From Candidatus Zhuqueibacterota bacterium (GTDB lineage: Bacteria > Zhuqueibacterota > Zhuqueibacteria > Oceanimicrobiales > Oceanimicrobiaceae), in the NCBI GenBank assembly GCA_029262005.1, contig JAJDAG010000112.1, positions 1 to 35,919 on the forward strand: DNA of 35,919 nucleotides. The letters run 5' to 3'. Each line of letters begins with the position of its first letter. Position 1 is the first letter of the stretch. The notes under the pieces are model-generated. The model was not told the origin of the DNA and searched no databases. It worked only from the letters and a program-made list of their open reading frames with translations. Below, in pieces: positions 26,069-34,492 of this stretch. The position numbers and the translations under genes were made by a program.

Positions 26069-28402
26069 GTGGATAAACAACTCAAAAATAAGACGGCCAT
26101 CCAAGCGCTAATGGATAACCTGCATGTCGGTGTTTTGCTGCATGATGCGAACGGAAGGCTTACCGGGTGCAATAAAAGCGCGCTGCAGATTCTTGGCATC
26201 AGTAAAAGCGAGTTGGAAAAGCAAAATATTTGTGCGCACAGCACTTTTTTTCTACAAGAAGATGGCTGCCCACTCCCTCTGACTGAGCAGCCTTTACAGC
26301 GTGTTCTCAAAACTCAAAAAACGATAAAAGACCTTGTGATTTGCTGGCAACGTCCAAAGGAGCATGATTTAAATTGGTTGCTTGTCAGCGCTGCTCCCTG
26401 CTTCGATGAGAACGGGGTGCTCCAGCAAGTCATTTGTAGTTTCAGTGATATTACCAGCATGAAAAATGCCGAAACAGAACTTCGCCGCACCAAACAACGT
26501 CTGGACGAAATCCTGCAACTCACTCCGGCAGTCATTTATAAATGCGGTGCGGCTCCAGACTACCCCATAACTTACATCACAGAAAACTGCCAACAACTGC
26601 TCGGATATCCTGCCGACGCTTTCCACAAAGACTCACTCTTTTGGAGTCATCACGTTCACCGGGAAGACAAAGAGCGGTTCCTGCGCGATTTGGCTCTGAC
26701 AGAAAAAAGGGACCTGCTCAGTTGTGAATATAGATTTATTTCAGGCAATGGCGATTGTATTTGGCTGTATGACACCGCCACACCGTCGTTTGACGAATCT
26801 GGTAAAATCGATGGTTTCGTTGGTAATTGCATTGACATCACACGGCTAAAACTGGCTGAAAAAACGCTCAAGGAGAGCGAAAAAAGATTACGCGATCTTT
26901 ATGATAATGCTCCGGACATGTACATCATTCTGAACCTTCAAGGTGATATTCTTGATTTCAACAAACGCTGCTACAACAGATTGGGCTATGAATACAAATC
27001 ACCTGGAAGCGCATCTTTCGTAACCATTGTTCACCCTGACGATTCTGACAGGGTAAACCATTTGTTACGGCTCATAAAACAAACAGGTGAAATTTCTAAT
27101 ATACCTGAAGTTCGGCTCATGTCCAAAGATGGTGAGATAATTTGGGTAAGCATTGAATTTTCACTTTTCACAGACTTAGATGGAACGGTGCAATCCATCC
27201 GCCTCGTCTGTCGAGATATCAACCAGCGCAGAAAGCTGCAAGATGAACTGGCCAGGACCCAACGCCTTGAAACAGCCGGACGAATCGCCGCGCAAATTGG
27301 TCATGATTACAACAATCTCCTTGCCCCTCTAACGGCTTACCCCGGTCTCATTCGGCAAGAGTACCCGGACAACGAAAATCTCACACCCATGCTCAATGAA
27401 ATGGAATCCGCCGCCAGAAAAATTGCTGATATCAATCAACAGTTATTAGCGTTAGGACGCCGCGGTCACTACAGCATGGAACCCATCGATCTCAATGAGT
27501 TTATTTTGAATACGCTCGCTCTCCACCCAATTCCGGATGAGGTTATCGTCAAAAGGACTCTTGCCCCTGAACTTCAGTTGATTAAAGGTGGCGCGGCTCA
27601 ACTTACGCGTGTGTTAACCAACCTGATAAACAATGCCATTGAGGCAATGCAAAACATCGGTATTCTAACAATCAAAACCGAGTTTGTTGTAAAAGAACGT
27701 TCGGGCACAGAAGGCAGCCCTGTTGAAAACAATGAATTTGTTAAATTGTCGATTGGTGATAATGGCACAGGCGTCAAACCCGTGAACATCAGCAAAATCT
27801 TCGAGCCATTTTTTACCACAAAAAAAATAGATAAAGTGCGAGGTTCCGGGTTGGGATTAAGCGTAGTGCATGGCATTGTTGAAGACCATCTCGGGTTTAT
27901 CGAGGTTGAAAGCACCGTTGGCACAGGCACAACTTTCCACCTTTATTTTCCAGCAAGACCAGAAAGTGAAATAATAGATAATTTTTACGAGGATAACGTT
28001 CGTGGTGGGACGGAACATCTTCTTGTGGTTGATGATGACAGCGTTCAGCGTAGAGTTACCAGTCAGCTCCTGCAAAGGATTGGTTACACCGTAAATAGCG
28101 TTGACAGTGGTGAAGCAGCCATACAATATTGCCAACGTCATGATGTAGATCTCCTCATTCTGGACATGATCATGGAAGGGATTGATGGTGCAGAAACCTA
28201 CCGCCGAATCCTGGAGTTCAGGCCGCAACAGAAGGCGATTATTGTTTCAGGCTACGTCATTTCAGCAAGGGCTGAACAAATGCTGCAAATGGGTGCAGGC
28301 CAATTTGTTCCGAAACCAATCACGCTTAAATCCATTGCCACTGCTACTCGTAAAGAATTGGACTCTACCCTTTTTACACAGAGGACAATTGGCTTAGGCT
28401 GA
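26069..28402 (+). CDS. PAS-containing hybrid sensor histidine kinase with C-terminal receiver
   Basis: This is a 777-residue signalling protein with no TM segment or signal peptide, so it is cytoplasmic. Three PAS domains lie at about 8-130, 140-262 and 275-390; the second and third end in DIT or DIN followed by a basic helix, as PAS/PAC domains do. The HisKA domain has phosphoacceptor H412 in GHDYNNLL, a tyrosine variant of HDFNNLL. The ATPase domain has N-box NLINNAIEAM, GDNGTGV, FEPFFTTK and GSGLGL (592-597). The receiver (about 650-765) has acidic residues 655-657, phosphoacceptor D699, S727 and K749. No DNA-binding output or partner regulator is adjacent. The GTG at 26069 lacks a strong ribosome binding site; ATG 26111 is an alternative. 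The signal sensed is unknown. Confidence 0.92.
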   Translation: MDKQLKNKTAIQALMDNLHVGVLLHDANGRLTGCNKSALQILGISKSELEKQNICAHSTFFLQEDGCPLPLTEQPLQRVLKTQKTIKDLVICWQRPKEHDLNWLLVSAAPCFDENGVLQQVICSFSDITSMKNAETELRRTKQRLDEILQLTPAVIYKCGAAPDYPITYITENCQQLLGYPADAFHKDSLFWSHHVHREDKERFLRDLALTEKRDLLSCEYRFISGNGDCIWLYDTATPSFDESGKIDGFVGNCIDITRLKLAEKTLKESEKRLRDLYDNAPDMYIILNLQGDILDFNKRCYNRLGYEYKSPGSASFVTIVHPDDSDRVNHLLRLIKQTGEISNIPEVRLMSKDGEIIWVSIEFSLFTDLDGTVQSIRLVCRDINQRRKLQDELARTQRLETAGRIAAQIGHDYNNLLAPLTAYPGLIRQEYPDNENLTPMLNEMESAARKIADINQQLLALGRRGHYSMEPIDLNEFILNTLALHPIPDEVIVKRTLAPELQLIKGGAAQLTRVLTNLINNAIEAMQNIGILTIKTEFVVKERSGTEGSPVENNEFVKLSIGDNGTGVKPVNISKIFEPFFTTKKIDKVRGSGLGLSVVHGIVEDHLGFIEVESTVGTGTTFHLYFPARPESEIIDNFYEDNVRGGTEHLLVVDDDSVQRRVTSQLLQRIGYTVNSVDSGEAAIQYCQRHDVDLLILDMIMEGIDGAETYRRILEFRPQQKAIIVSGYVISARAEQMLQMGAGQFVPKPITLKSIATATRKELDSTLFTQRTIGLG

Positions 28403-28534
28403 GCTATTTATGACTGGGCGGATTCGGTGCACAAGCTTCAATGTAAAAACACCTGCCACGGCTATTACGCCTATATTACATATAACTAGGCAACGCATTG
28501 GGGTAGTGTGATATGATATTACAGCAAACCAGAT

Positions 28535-28549
28535 TGCACAATCTGTGCA
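28535..28549. promoter_or_regulatory. Inverted repeat upstream of recQ
   Basis: TGCACA-ATC-TGTGCA is a perfect 6-bp inverted repeat with a 3-base centre, 20 bases before the recQ ATG. Its spacing would suit a dimeric repressor or an RNA hairpin in the leader. It does not match the LexA boxes I know. The neighbouring sequence is AT-rich but has no clear promoter pair. Confidence 0.3.
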
Positions 28550-28569
28550 TCAAAAACATATAGGTTGAG

Positions 28570-30774
28570 ATGCCTGACACAGCAAGAAAAATTCTGAAAG
28601 AAGTTTTTGGGTACAATGAGTTCAAACCCTTACAAGCTGAAATCATCCAGAATATTCTAGAGAAAAATGACACGCTGGTTATCATGCCAACCGGTGGTGG
28701 CAAATCACTTTGTTACCAAATTCCGGCATTGATATTCGATGGTCTGACCGTTGTCATTTCTCCTCTCATCTCACTCATGAAAGATCAAGTCGAACAACTG
28801 GCCGCGCTCAATGCACCAGCCGTTTTTCTGAACAGCACACTTTCCCAGGAGGCATACAGTCGCAATGTAAATCGTGTGCGCAGCGGACAAGCCAAATTGC
28901 TGTATGTGGCGCCGGAAACACTGTTTACAACACGCACTCAAGCCTTACTCGCCATGCTGCAAGTTGACTGCCTGACCATTGATGAGGCGCATTGTATCTC
29001 TGAATGGGGACACGATTTCAGGCCGGAATATCGCAAGCTTGTTGACGTCAGGAAAAAATTCCCAAATGCGGTTTGCGTTGCGCTGACTGCCACAGCCACG
29101 CCGCAGGTGCAAGAAGATATAAAACAAAACCTTGGGTTTAAAGATGCGGGCCACTTTCTTGCAAGTTTCAATCGTGAAAATCTATTTATCCGGGTTGTTC
29201 CCAAGATTAATCCAGTCGATCAAGCCATCGAATTTCTGCGAGAGTTTCCTGAAAAATCCGGCATTATTTATTGTTTTTCCCGGCGCCAGGTTGAAAATCT
29301 GGCTGAAACGTTGGCATCGAGCGGCTTCTCAGTCCGGCCGTACCATGCCGGTTTACCGGACATTGAACGTAAGCAAAATCAGGAACTATTTATTCGTGAC
29401 AACATTCAGATCATCGTTGCGACCGTGGCTTTTGGCATGGGCATCAACAAACCCAACGTCCGTTTTGTGCTGCACTATGATCTGCCGAAAAACATAGAAG
29501 GCTACTATCAGGAGATCGGTCGTGCCGGACGCGACGGCCTGCGTGCTGAATGCATGCTGCTTTTTGGTTACGGCGATATTAGCAAAATCAGATTCATCAT
29601 CAGCCAAAAAGAGGAGCAGGAACAACGCCTGGCCACCAAACTTCTCAATGCCATATTACGCTACGCCGAAACAGATGCGTGCCGCCGAAAAAATTTTCTC
29701 ACCTATTTTGGCGAAACCTACGAAAAAGCCAATTGCGGCATGTGCGACAACTGCCTCTCTCTAAACCGGCAGCAGACAGATATCACAGTGCCGGCGCAAA
29801 TGTTTCTTTCTTGCGTAAAACGCACAGGCGAACGTTTCGGCGCCAACCACATTATCGATGTGCTGCGGGGTTCCAAGTCGCAAAGAGTGCTCAACTTCCG
29901 GCACAGCCAATTGTCGACCTACGGAATTGGTAAGGATTATACGAAGAAACAATGGTTTCACCTCTCCAGGCAATTCCTGCAAAAAGGCTTGCTTAAACAA
30001 GACCCCGAGTTTGGCGGTCTATTGCTTTCAGACAAAGCGGCCGGTGTTCTCAGAGACGGCGAAAAAGTATCCGGAAAAATTGAAGAAGATCTCGGCAAAA
30101 TTCAAGTTTCCAAAGCTGAGTTAAAAGACTATGATGTGGAATTGTTTCAGGTATTGAAAAAAAAGCGCAAGCATCTGGCCGATCAAGCAGACGTACCGCC
30201 CTATGTTATTTTTTCAGATCGATCGCTCATTGAAATGGCTTCATGTTTTCCACAGTCAAACGCCTCCCTGCTGCAAATCCACGGTGTGGGTCAAGCCAAG
30301 CTGGATAAATACGGAAAAGGCTTCCTCTCAAGCATTTCTGGCTACTGCCACCGAAAAGGCATTAAAGAAAACATGCCCAAACCTGCTGTGGCACGCAGCG
30401 TGCAAAATCCGGCTGCGGCAACGCCCAGGTCCACGCAGGCTGCCGAGTTGCTAAACCAGGGCCGGTCTCTACAGGAGATCATGAAAATCATGAACGTGCA
30501 AGAGCCAACCGTTATCGATTATTTGGGGCGCTACGTTTTGAATGGCAATACGATTAGTGCGGAAATGAAACAGATGCTTCTCAAACAAAGCAAATTACCT
30601 GAAAATATTCAACGCAAGGCATTTGACGCTTTTGTACGCCTCGGAACAGAACGCCTGAAGCCTGTGTTTCTTGACCTGACTGAAACCGCAAGCTACGATG
30701 AATTGAAGATTTTACGACTGGTTTTTTTGTCTGAAAATCGCCCGGAGGAGACAAAAAAGAACCCCGGAACCTGA
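28570..30774 (+). CDS. recQ: ATP-dependent DNA helicase RecQ
   Basis: This 3'-5' DNA helicase acts in recombination and fork repair. The 734-residue protein has the full RecQ layout. Motif I is TGGGKS (K45). The DEAH box is at 138-141 (TIDEAHCISEWGHDFR), with ALTATAT (171-177) and the motif VI region YYQEIGRAGRDG. The RQC zinc site uses C371, C389, C392 and C395, followed by a winged helix. HRDC lies at about 521-595. A C-terminal extension at about 622-715 (LLNQGRSLQEIMKIMNVQEPTVIDYLGRYV) is of the helix-turn-helix type found in many longer RecQ proteins. Classical E. coli RecQ is about 610 residues. ATG 28570 is preceded by AGGTTGAG. The gene ends inside the stem of a terminator serving the opposite strand. 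Confidence 0.96.
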   Translation: MPDTARKILKEVFGYNEFKPLQAEIIQNILEKNDTLVIMPTGGGKSLCYQIPALIFDGLTVVISPLISLMKDQVEQLAALNAPAVFLNSTLSQEAYSRNVNRVRSGQAKLLYVAPETLFTTRTQALLAMLQVDCLTIDEAHCISEWGHDFRPEYRKLVDVRKKFPNAVCVALTATATPQVQEDIKQNLGFKDAGHFLASFNRENLFIRVVPKINPVDQAIEFLREFPEKSGIIYCFSRRQVENLAETLASSGFSVRPYHAGLPDIERKQNQELFIRDNIQIIVATVAFGMGINKPNVRFVLHYDLPKNIEGYYQEIGRAGRDGLRAECMLLFGYGDISKIRFIISQKEEQEQRLATKLLNAILRYAETDACRRKNFLTYFGETYEKANCGMCDNCLSLNRQQTDITVPAQMFLSCVKRTGERFGANHIIDVLRGSKSQRVLNFRHSQLSTYGIGKDYTKKQWFHLSRQFLQKGLLKQDPEFGGLLLSDKAAGVLRDGEKVSGKIEEDLGKIQVSKAELKDYDVELFQVLKKKRKHLADQADVPPYVIFSDRSLIEMASCFPQSNASLLQIHGVGQAKLDKYGKGFLSSISGYCHRKGIKENMPKPAVARSVQNPAAATPRSTQAAELLNQGRSLQEIMKIMNVQEPTVIDYLGRYVLNGNTISAEMKQMLLKQSKLPENIQRKAFDAFVRLGTERLKPVFLDLTETASYDELKILRLVFLSENRPEETKKNPGT

Positions 30775-30788
30775 CCTCGATTCCGGGG
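30762..30788 (-). terminator. Rho-independent terminator embedded in the recQ 3' end
   Basis: CCCCGGAA (30762-30769) and TTCCGGGG (30781-30788) form a perfect 8-bp stem. Read on the minus strand, the hairpin is followed by TTCTTTTTT. It therefore terminates transcription from the VWA lipoprotein gene (stop near 30816). On the plus strand there is no T run, though the stem may still help recQ mRNA. The last codons of recQ lie within the stem. Confidence 0.85.
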
Positions 30789-30815
30789 CGCTTTGGGGGA
30801 GTGGAACTTTATTCG

Positions 30816-31592
30816 TTAATTAACACGACGACCGCGAACACCAAAATCCACATTATCTTTCACCCAGGAAAAAAAGTACGCCTGCTCCTCAATTGAGGTA
30901 TCCGGCTGGAGAATCTTCGGGTCCTTCCATGCGACCATCACCTCCGCATCCTGTGTCCACACTTTGACGCGCCTTCTGGGCACGCCTCGCTGCCAGTTGC
31001 TGCCAACAACAGCATCAGTGTAAAGCAGTCTCACGGTAACATTTCTGGCAAGCTGCTCAAGCGGCTTTAGTTTGAGACTGCGAAAGTCTGTTTTACCATC
31101 TTTTTTTACATCCGGAACACCATCACTCAACATGATAATGGAGATAGGGCGGAGTACCAAATTCTTATTTTTTACCATCAGCGCACACTGTTCGAAAAAG
31201 GCATTGAAGTCCGTAAATTGATTCGGCTTGCTCGTATTGAACTTCCCAATCAAGGTCTGCCGAATCTCTACAACCGTTTTGTTTTCGAATGTTTGAATCG
31301 GATAAAACGTTTTTGCCTCTCCGACTTTCGCACCGCCAATTGAGCTTACAAACAATACATTCGGCACTTCCAGACCACCGACACCATTGATATGACTGTA
31401 AATGTAATGTGCAAGAAAATCCAACGAATCCTCATAATATCCACTTTTGTGAAAAGATCCGCTAACATCAATTCCAACAAACATGGTCATTCTCGCTTTC
31501 GGTTTGGCCTCAGAATCAAAGACCGTGCAGCCGGATGAGACCAGGCCCAAAGCGACCCCTAGCAACAGTGTCATTTTACTGAGTTTTAACAT
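30816..31592 (-). CDS. VWA-like lipoprotein
   Basis: The 258-residue protein has a lipoprotein signal peptide ending SSGC, so C22 would be lipidated. A von Willebrand A-like fold follows. It opens with the metal-site motif DVSGS (D42, S44, S46) in MFVGIDVSGS. Later come a threonine-containing region (QFTDFNAFFEQCA) and SIIMLSDGVPDV, the place of the third metal ligand. It therefore probably binds a divalent metal and a protein partner at the envelope. The start has GGGGAG 7 nt upstream and overlaps the 3' end of the upstream gene by 17 bases, so the two are co-transcribed and probably act together. The function is unknown; VWA proteins often assist complex assembly. Confidence 0.75.
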   Translation of the reverse strand: MLKLSKMTLLLGVALGLVSSGCTVFDSEAKPKARMTMFVGIDVSGSFHKSGYYEDSLDFLAHYIYSHINGVGGLEVPNVLFVSSIGGAKVGEAKTFYPIQTFENKTVVEIRQTLIGKFNTSKPNQFTDFNAFFEQCALMVKNKNLVLRPISIIMLSDGVPDVKKDGKTDFRSLKLKPLEQLARNVTVRLLYTDAVVGSNWQRGVPRRRVKVWTQDAEVMVAWKDPKILQPDTSIEEQAYFFSWVKDNVDFGVRGRRVN

Positions 31593-32841
31593 TTTGAAAC
31601 TCCCCGAAGCTTGGTTGTGAGTGACGAACAGGTTGATCTACAACCAATGGTTCACTATCAGCCTGAATTTCCCTAGTGGCTGAATACACCTGCAAATCAT
31701 CCAGAGTCTGAAACGGTAAATCAAACAAATGATTACCGGAGAGCAGCAGTGTGCAGAAATTAATTGCTGCCGCAACAATTTGCAGGGGAGGCAAGATCAA
31801 CGCTGTCAACAACGCTTCCCCTGTCTGCTCAACCCAAAGCATGTCTGCTTTAATTCTATTGATAAATTCAGACGAAATTGACTTGTGATGAACCGCCGTG
31901 TGCTCGTGAGCTTGAGCCAGTTGTAATCCCCTGCCCTGAATTACTTTCATGATGGTTGGTGTGCCGTGGGCGGCAAACAAGAACCAGGATAAACTGCGAA
32001 TGCCGAACCAGACAAAAGTTGAAATAGCCAGTGTCCAGAAGATGCCGAGCTCAAAATTATTTGAGTACTGGGCAAACCATGGCACCAATGCATCGACAAA
32101 TTCACGGTACAAAAAGACAACCTCAACAAACAGGACCACAACTTCGATAACCCCGATTCCCACGATGGTAGAAACCCGTTTTTCAGAAATCGAATCTACG
32201 AAAGTGGACAGTACGGCATAACTTCCCAGCACAACAAACAGCAAAAAAATGAACAACGGAATACGAATCGCTGTTTCCGTAAGATTGTCGCCTGTGATGT
32301 TGGAAAAGGTATCCACGACGAGGGGGGTGGTGACATAAGTAAAAATAACCGCTTCAATCAAACACCAGAACAATGTGAGTACCACGGCAATCCACGGGAT
32401 TGAAGATGTAGCAACGCTTCGCCCCATATTGCCAAGTAGGCGGAACGGCATCAGTACAAATTCCTGAATAAGTGACCAAACTGCAATTGCGGCAACCCTG
32501 ATAAAGCCAATGGTTGCAACAGAAAAAGTGAAGACAAACTTTATAAATCCCCCCCAAAAAGTAGCGATGGCTTTCCCCAGATCCCACCAGGTGATGAAGA
32601 TGTTTTTCACATATTCCTGACGATTTGGCCGGATGACCGCCGAAAGGAAGCAGGCCACACTTAGCCAGCAGGCCAAAATAATGGCTGAAATTGGAATGAG
32701 CAGAAAAAAACGCTTGCTCATCATGACCCAGAAAGGATCTTGCGCTCCCCAGGCGAACAATAGAAATGCCTCCTGGAAGAAAGTCGGGAACAGCAGGATC
32801 GACAAGATCATCTTTACGAGACCACTGTTGTCGTTTAGCAT
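31576..32841 (-). CDS. Polytopic membrane protein of unknown function
   Basis: I do not recognise this 421-residue protein. It has about seven to eight hydrophobic segments, near 9-31, 46-69, 92-122, 148-170, 192-214, 225-246, 266-290 and perhaps 345-367. A histidine-rich stretch (AHEHTAVHHK, about 311-320) follows the seventh, and a hydrophilic tail of about 45 residues ends the protein. No transporter or enzyme motif is evident. The start has AGGAG 7 nt upstream. The downstream VWA-like lipoprotein gene overlaps it, so both are probably parts of one membrane complex. It is not known whether they connect to other genes in this window. Confidence 0.7.
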   Translation of the reverse strand: MLNDNSGLVKMILSILLFPTFFQEAFLLFAWGAQDPFWVMMSKRFFLLIPISAIILACWLSVACFLSAVIRPNRQEYVKNIFITWWDLGKAIATFWGGFIKFVFTFSVATIGFIRVAAIAVWSLIQEFVLMPFRLLGNMGRSVATSSIPWIAVVLTLFWCLIEAVIFTYVTTPLVVDTFSNITGDNLTETAIRIPLFIFLLFVVLGSYAVLSTFVDSISEKRVSTIVGIGVIEVVVLFVEVVFLYREFVDALVPWFAQYSNNFELGIFWTLAISTFVWFGIRSLSWFLFAAHGTPTIMKVIQGRGLQLAQAHEHTAVHHKSISSEFINRIKADMLWVEQTGEALLTALILPPLQIVAAAINFCTLLLSGNHLFDLPFQTLDDLQVYSATREIQADSEPLVVDQPVRHSQPSFGEFQNVKTQ

Positions 32842-33138
32842 TTTTGTACTCCTGATTGGTGAAAAATCGCTGTTACAGCTACTCGCCCCATAGCTTTAAT
32901 CCGTTGATACGCAACTACTGTACCCAAATCACGATGCCGGTTCATTTGAGGCTGAATTTAAATAACAACTCTGGCGTCGGAAAATATCTTGCTTGTAATT
33001 TTTACATGGTCTTTACGGAAAGTCTACCCCGGTGTGAATTCATTTCCAGGGCATCGCCCTTCGCGAATGCATTTTGACTCGCTGTGGCATTTTACCAAAA
33101 TCCAGTTATGCTGAGTTAACTGCCCTGAATTATGAACT

Positions 33139-33290
33139 GGCCGCAGAGGCAAAGAGGGCACAGAGTTTTAAAAAAACAGACAAAGAAAGCTTGAAAAATG
33201 TGAGAATCCTCATTGGCCCTTAAAATTTTTCTTTATTGAGAGCATTTGTTCTAAGTTATGTATTCTCAGTGTATTCCGTGACTCTGTGGC
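33139..33290. repeat. MITE-like imperfect inverted repeat (GCAGAG family)
   Basis: The left end reads GGCCGCAGAGGCAAAGAGGG and on to CACAGAG (33139-33165). The right end, on the opposite strand, reads GCCACAGAGTCACGG and on to CACTGAG. Over 25 aligned positions, 17 agree. Both ends show the repeated CAGAG/AGAG spacing of a dispersed intergenic repeat type common in many bacterial genomes. It is about 152 bp, has no coding capacity, and presumably spread with help from another element. Confidence 0.6.
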
Positions 33291-33346
33291 AATATTTATA
33301 AATAGAGCAGACTGGATAACCATAGCCTATTAATTTGGTGCACACG

Positions 33347-33446
33347 GCCAACAGCCAAAATCGTAATGGTTGTTGGCTGAACAAAAACTCGAACAGCTCT
33401 ATCACTCCGGCTTTTTTTATGCCGGAACCGCATGATTTCAGCAGAC
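33347..33446 (+). ncRNA. Candidate structured RNA upstream of an orphan terminator
   Basis: Two hairpins precede a strong plus-strand terminator where no plus-strand protein gene exists. GCCAACA (33347-33353) pairs with TGTTGGC (33371-33377). An overlapping alternative is CAGCCAA (33352-33358) with TTGGCTG (33373-33379). TCCGGC (33406-33411) pairs with GCCGGA (33421-33426) around a T-rich loop. A small RNA is one explanation. A promoter is not clear; a weak TTGAGA/TATGTA pair sits near 33236-33260. Both transcription and identity are unproven. Confidence 0.3.
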
Positions 33447-33447
33447 G

Positions 33448-33496
33448 ATTCCCGCACAAATATTCGCGCGAATGACTGTGCGGGAGTGTTTTTATT
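33448..33496 (+). terminator. Strong Rho-independent terminator (plus strand)
   Basis: CCCGCACA (33451-33458) pairs with TGTGCGGG (33477-33484), extended outward by further pairs. An inner palindrome ATTCGCGCGAAT (33462-33473) caps the stem. TTTTTATT follows at 33489-33496. On the minus strand the hairpin has no T run, so it does not serve the leftward rhomboid gene. Confidence 0.7.
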
Positions 33497-33617
33497 CAAA
33501 CACTATTTACAAAAATTGAGTGACGATTGGTGCAAAGATGGGTTTTAAAGGCAGTGAAATGGAAGTACCCCGGGAAAAGCAATTTGGGCATTCACTTCTT
33601 AGGGAGGAATTTAAAAA

Positions 33618-34466
33618 CTATCCCATTAAATAACGTAAAAACGATGGCCCGTTAATGAGAGCCAGCAGGAAAGCCAGCAAAGTCAGGCACACAGCAACGA
33701 AAGCCGCGATAAGATGTACATGGGTCTCGCGCTTTGATTCGATGAAACCGAGTGCCGCGGCTGCGAGATACCCGCCAACAAAACCGCCTGCATGCGCATA
33801 GTTGTTGATTCCGGGAAACAGAAAGCCAAAAATAAACATGACAATGGCCCACTGGCCCATTTGTCGGAAGATAGCGGTTCCAAAGGCGCCGCCACGTTTA
33901 CGGCCATAATAAATCAATGCACCCAGCAAACCAAAAATAGAACCTGATGCCCCGATTGTAAACGGAACCCCCATATAATTCGACACAACAAAGCCGGTTA
34001 CACCTGAAATAGTAAAAATGAGAAAACTGCGGGAAATGCCAAACAGCTCTTCGACAGCCACCCCCAATTGGCGGATCCACAATACATTAAAAACAATATG
34101 CAGCAAACTTCCGTGCAAATACACCGCGGTTATGAGTGTCCACCAAAAGCGGCCATCAACGGCATAACTGCCTGTGGCCCCGAGCAGGGCAAGACTTTTG
34201 GAGTTCACTGAGAGAATACCCAGGATGCTACCGGAGAACAAACTTGGCGCAGCGAGCAACAGGCTGATCACATACAAACCAATGCAAACAGCGGAGACAA
34301 TAGGAACAAAACTCATTTGCCCGCCAAATAGCTTTCTGAGCACACCCGTCATCCCCCAAAGGTTCGGATTTTTCATGCCGCAGTGCATGCACTTTTCGGT
34401 GGTGGCGCTGATCAATTTTTTGCAATTTGGGCAAATGATTGCCCCTAGATTATTCTGCTCGGACAT
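33618..34466 (-). CDS. Rhomboid family intramembrane serine protease with N-terminal zinc ribbon
   Basis: The 282-residue protein begins with a zinc-ribbon-like motif (C12, C15, C26, C29: CPNCKK...CMHCG), which sits in the cytoplasm. Six or so TM segments follow. Rhomboid landmarks are H123 and N127 in HIVFNVLW, catalytic serine S174 in GASGSIFG, and catalytic histidine H225 in NYAHAGGFVGG. Rhomboids cut single TM helices within the membrane; the substrate here is unknown. ATG 34466 has GGAG 7 nt upstream. The histidine and serine are intact, so an active enzyme is expected rather than a pseudoprotease. Confidence 0.92.
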   Translation of the reverse strand: MSEQNNLGAIICPNCKKLISATTEKCMHCGMKNPNLWGMTGVLRKLFGGQMSFVPIVSAVCIGLYVISLLLAAPSLFSGSILGILSVNSKSLALLGATGSYAVDGRFWWTLITAVYLHGSLLHIVFNVLWIRQLGVAVEELFGISRSFLIFTISGVTGFVVSNYMGVPFTIGASGSIFGLLGALIYYGRKRGGAFGTAIFRQMGQWAIVMFIFGFLFPGINNYAHAGGFVGGYLAAAALGFIESKRETHVHLIAAFVAVCLTLLAFLLALINGPSFLRYLMG

Positions 34467-34492
34467 GCAAGCACTCCATCCGGCCGGACCGG

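Larger units (their letters stand above)
32842..33617. other. Intergenic region with repeat and structured element
   Basis: About 775 bases without a credible gene. It includes the upstream region of the membrane-protein gene, a small AGGGC-ATC-GCCCT palindrome at 33048-33060, a MITE-like inverted repeat at 33139-33290, and a run of hairpins with a terminator at 33347-33496. The rest shows no pattern I can name. Confidence 0.5.

Noticed and set aside
32856-33077. 73-codon plus-strand frame near the membrane-protein promoter
   Set aside because: It overlaps the upstream region and ribosome binding site of the opposite gene, and its protein has no recognisable features.
33256-33499. Two overlapping minus-strand frames of 67 codons
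   Set aside because: They read through the MITE-like end and the terminator hairpins on the opposite strand and look like chance frames.
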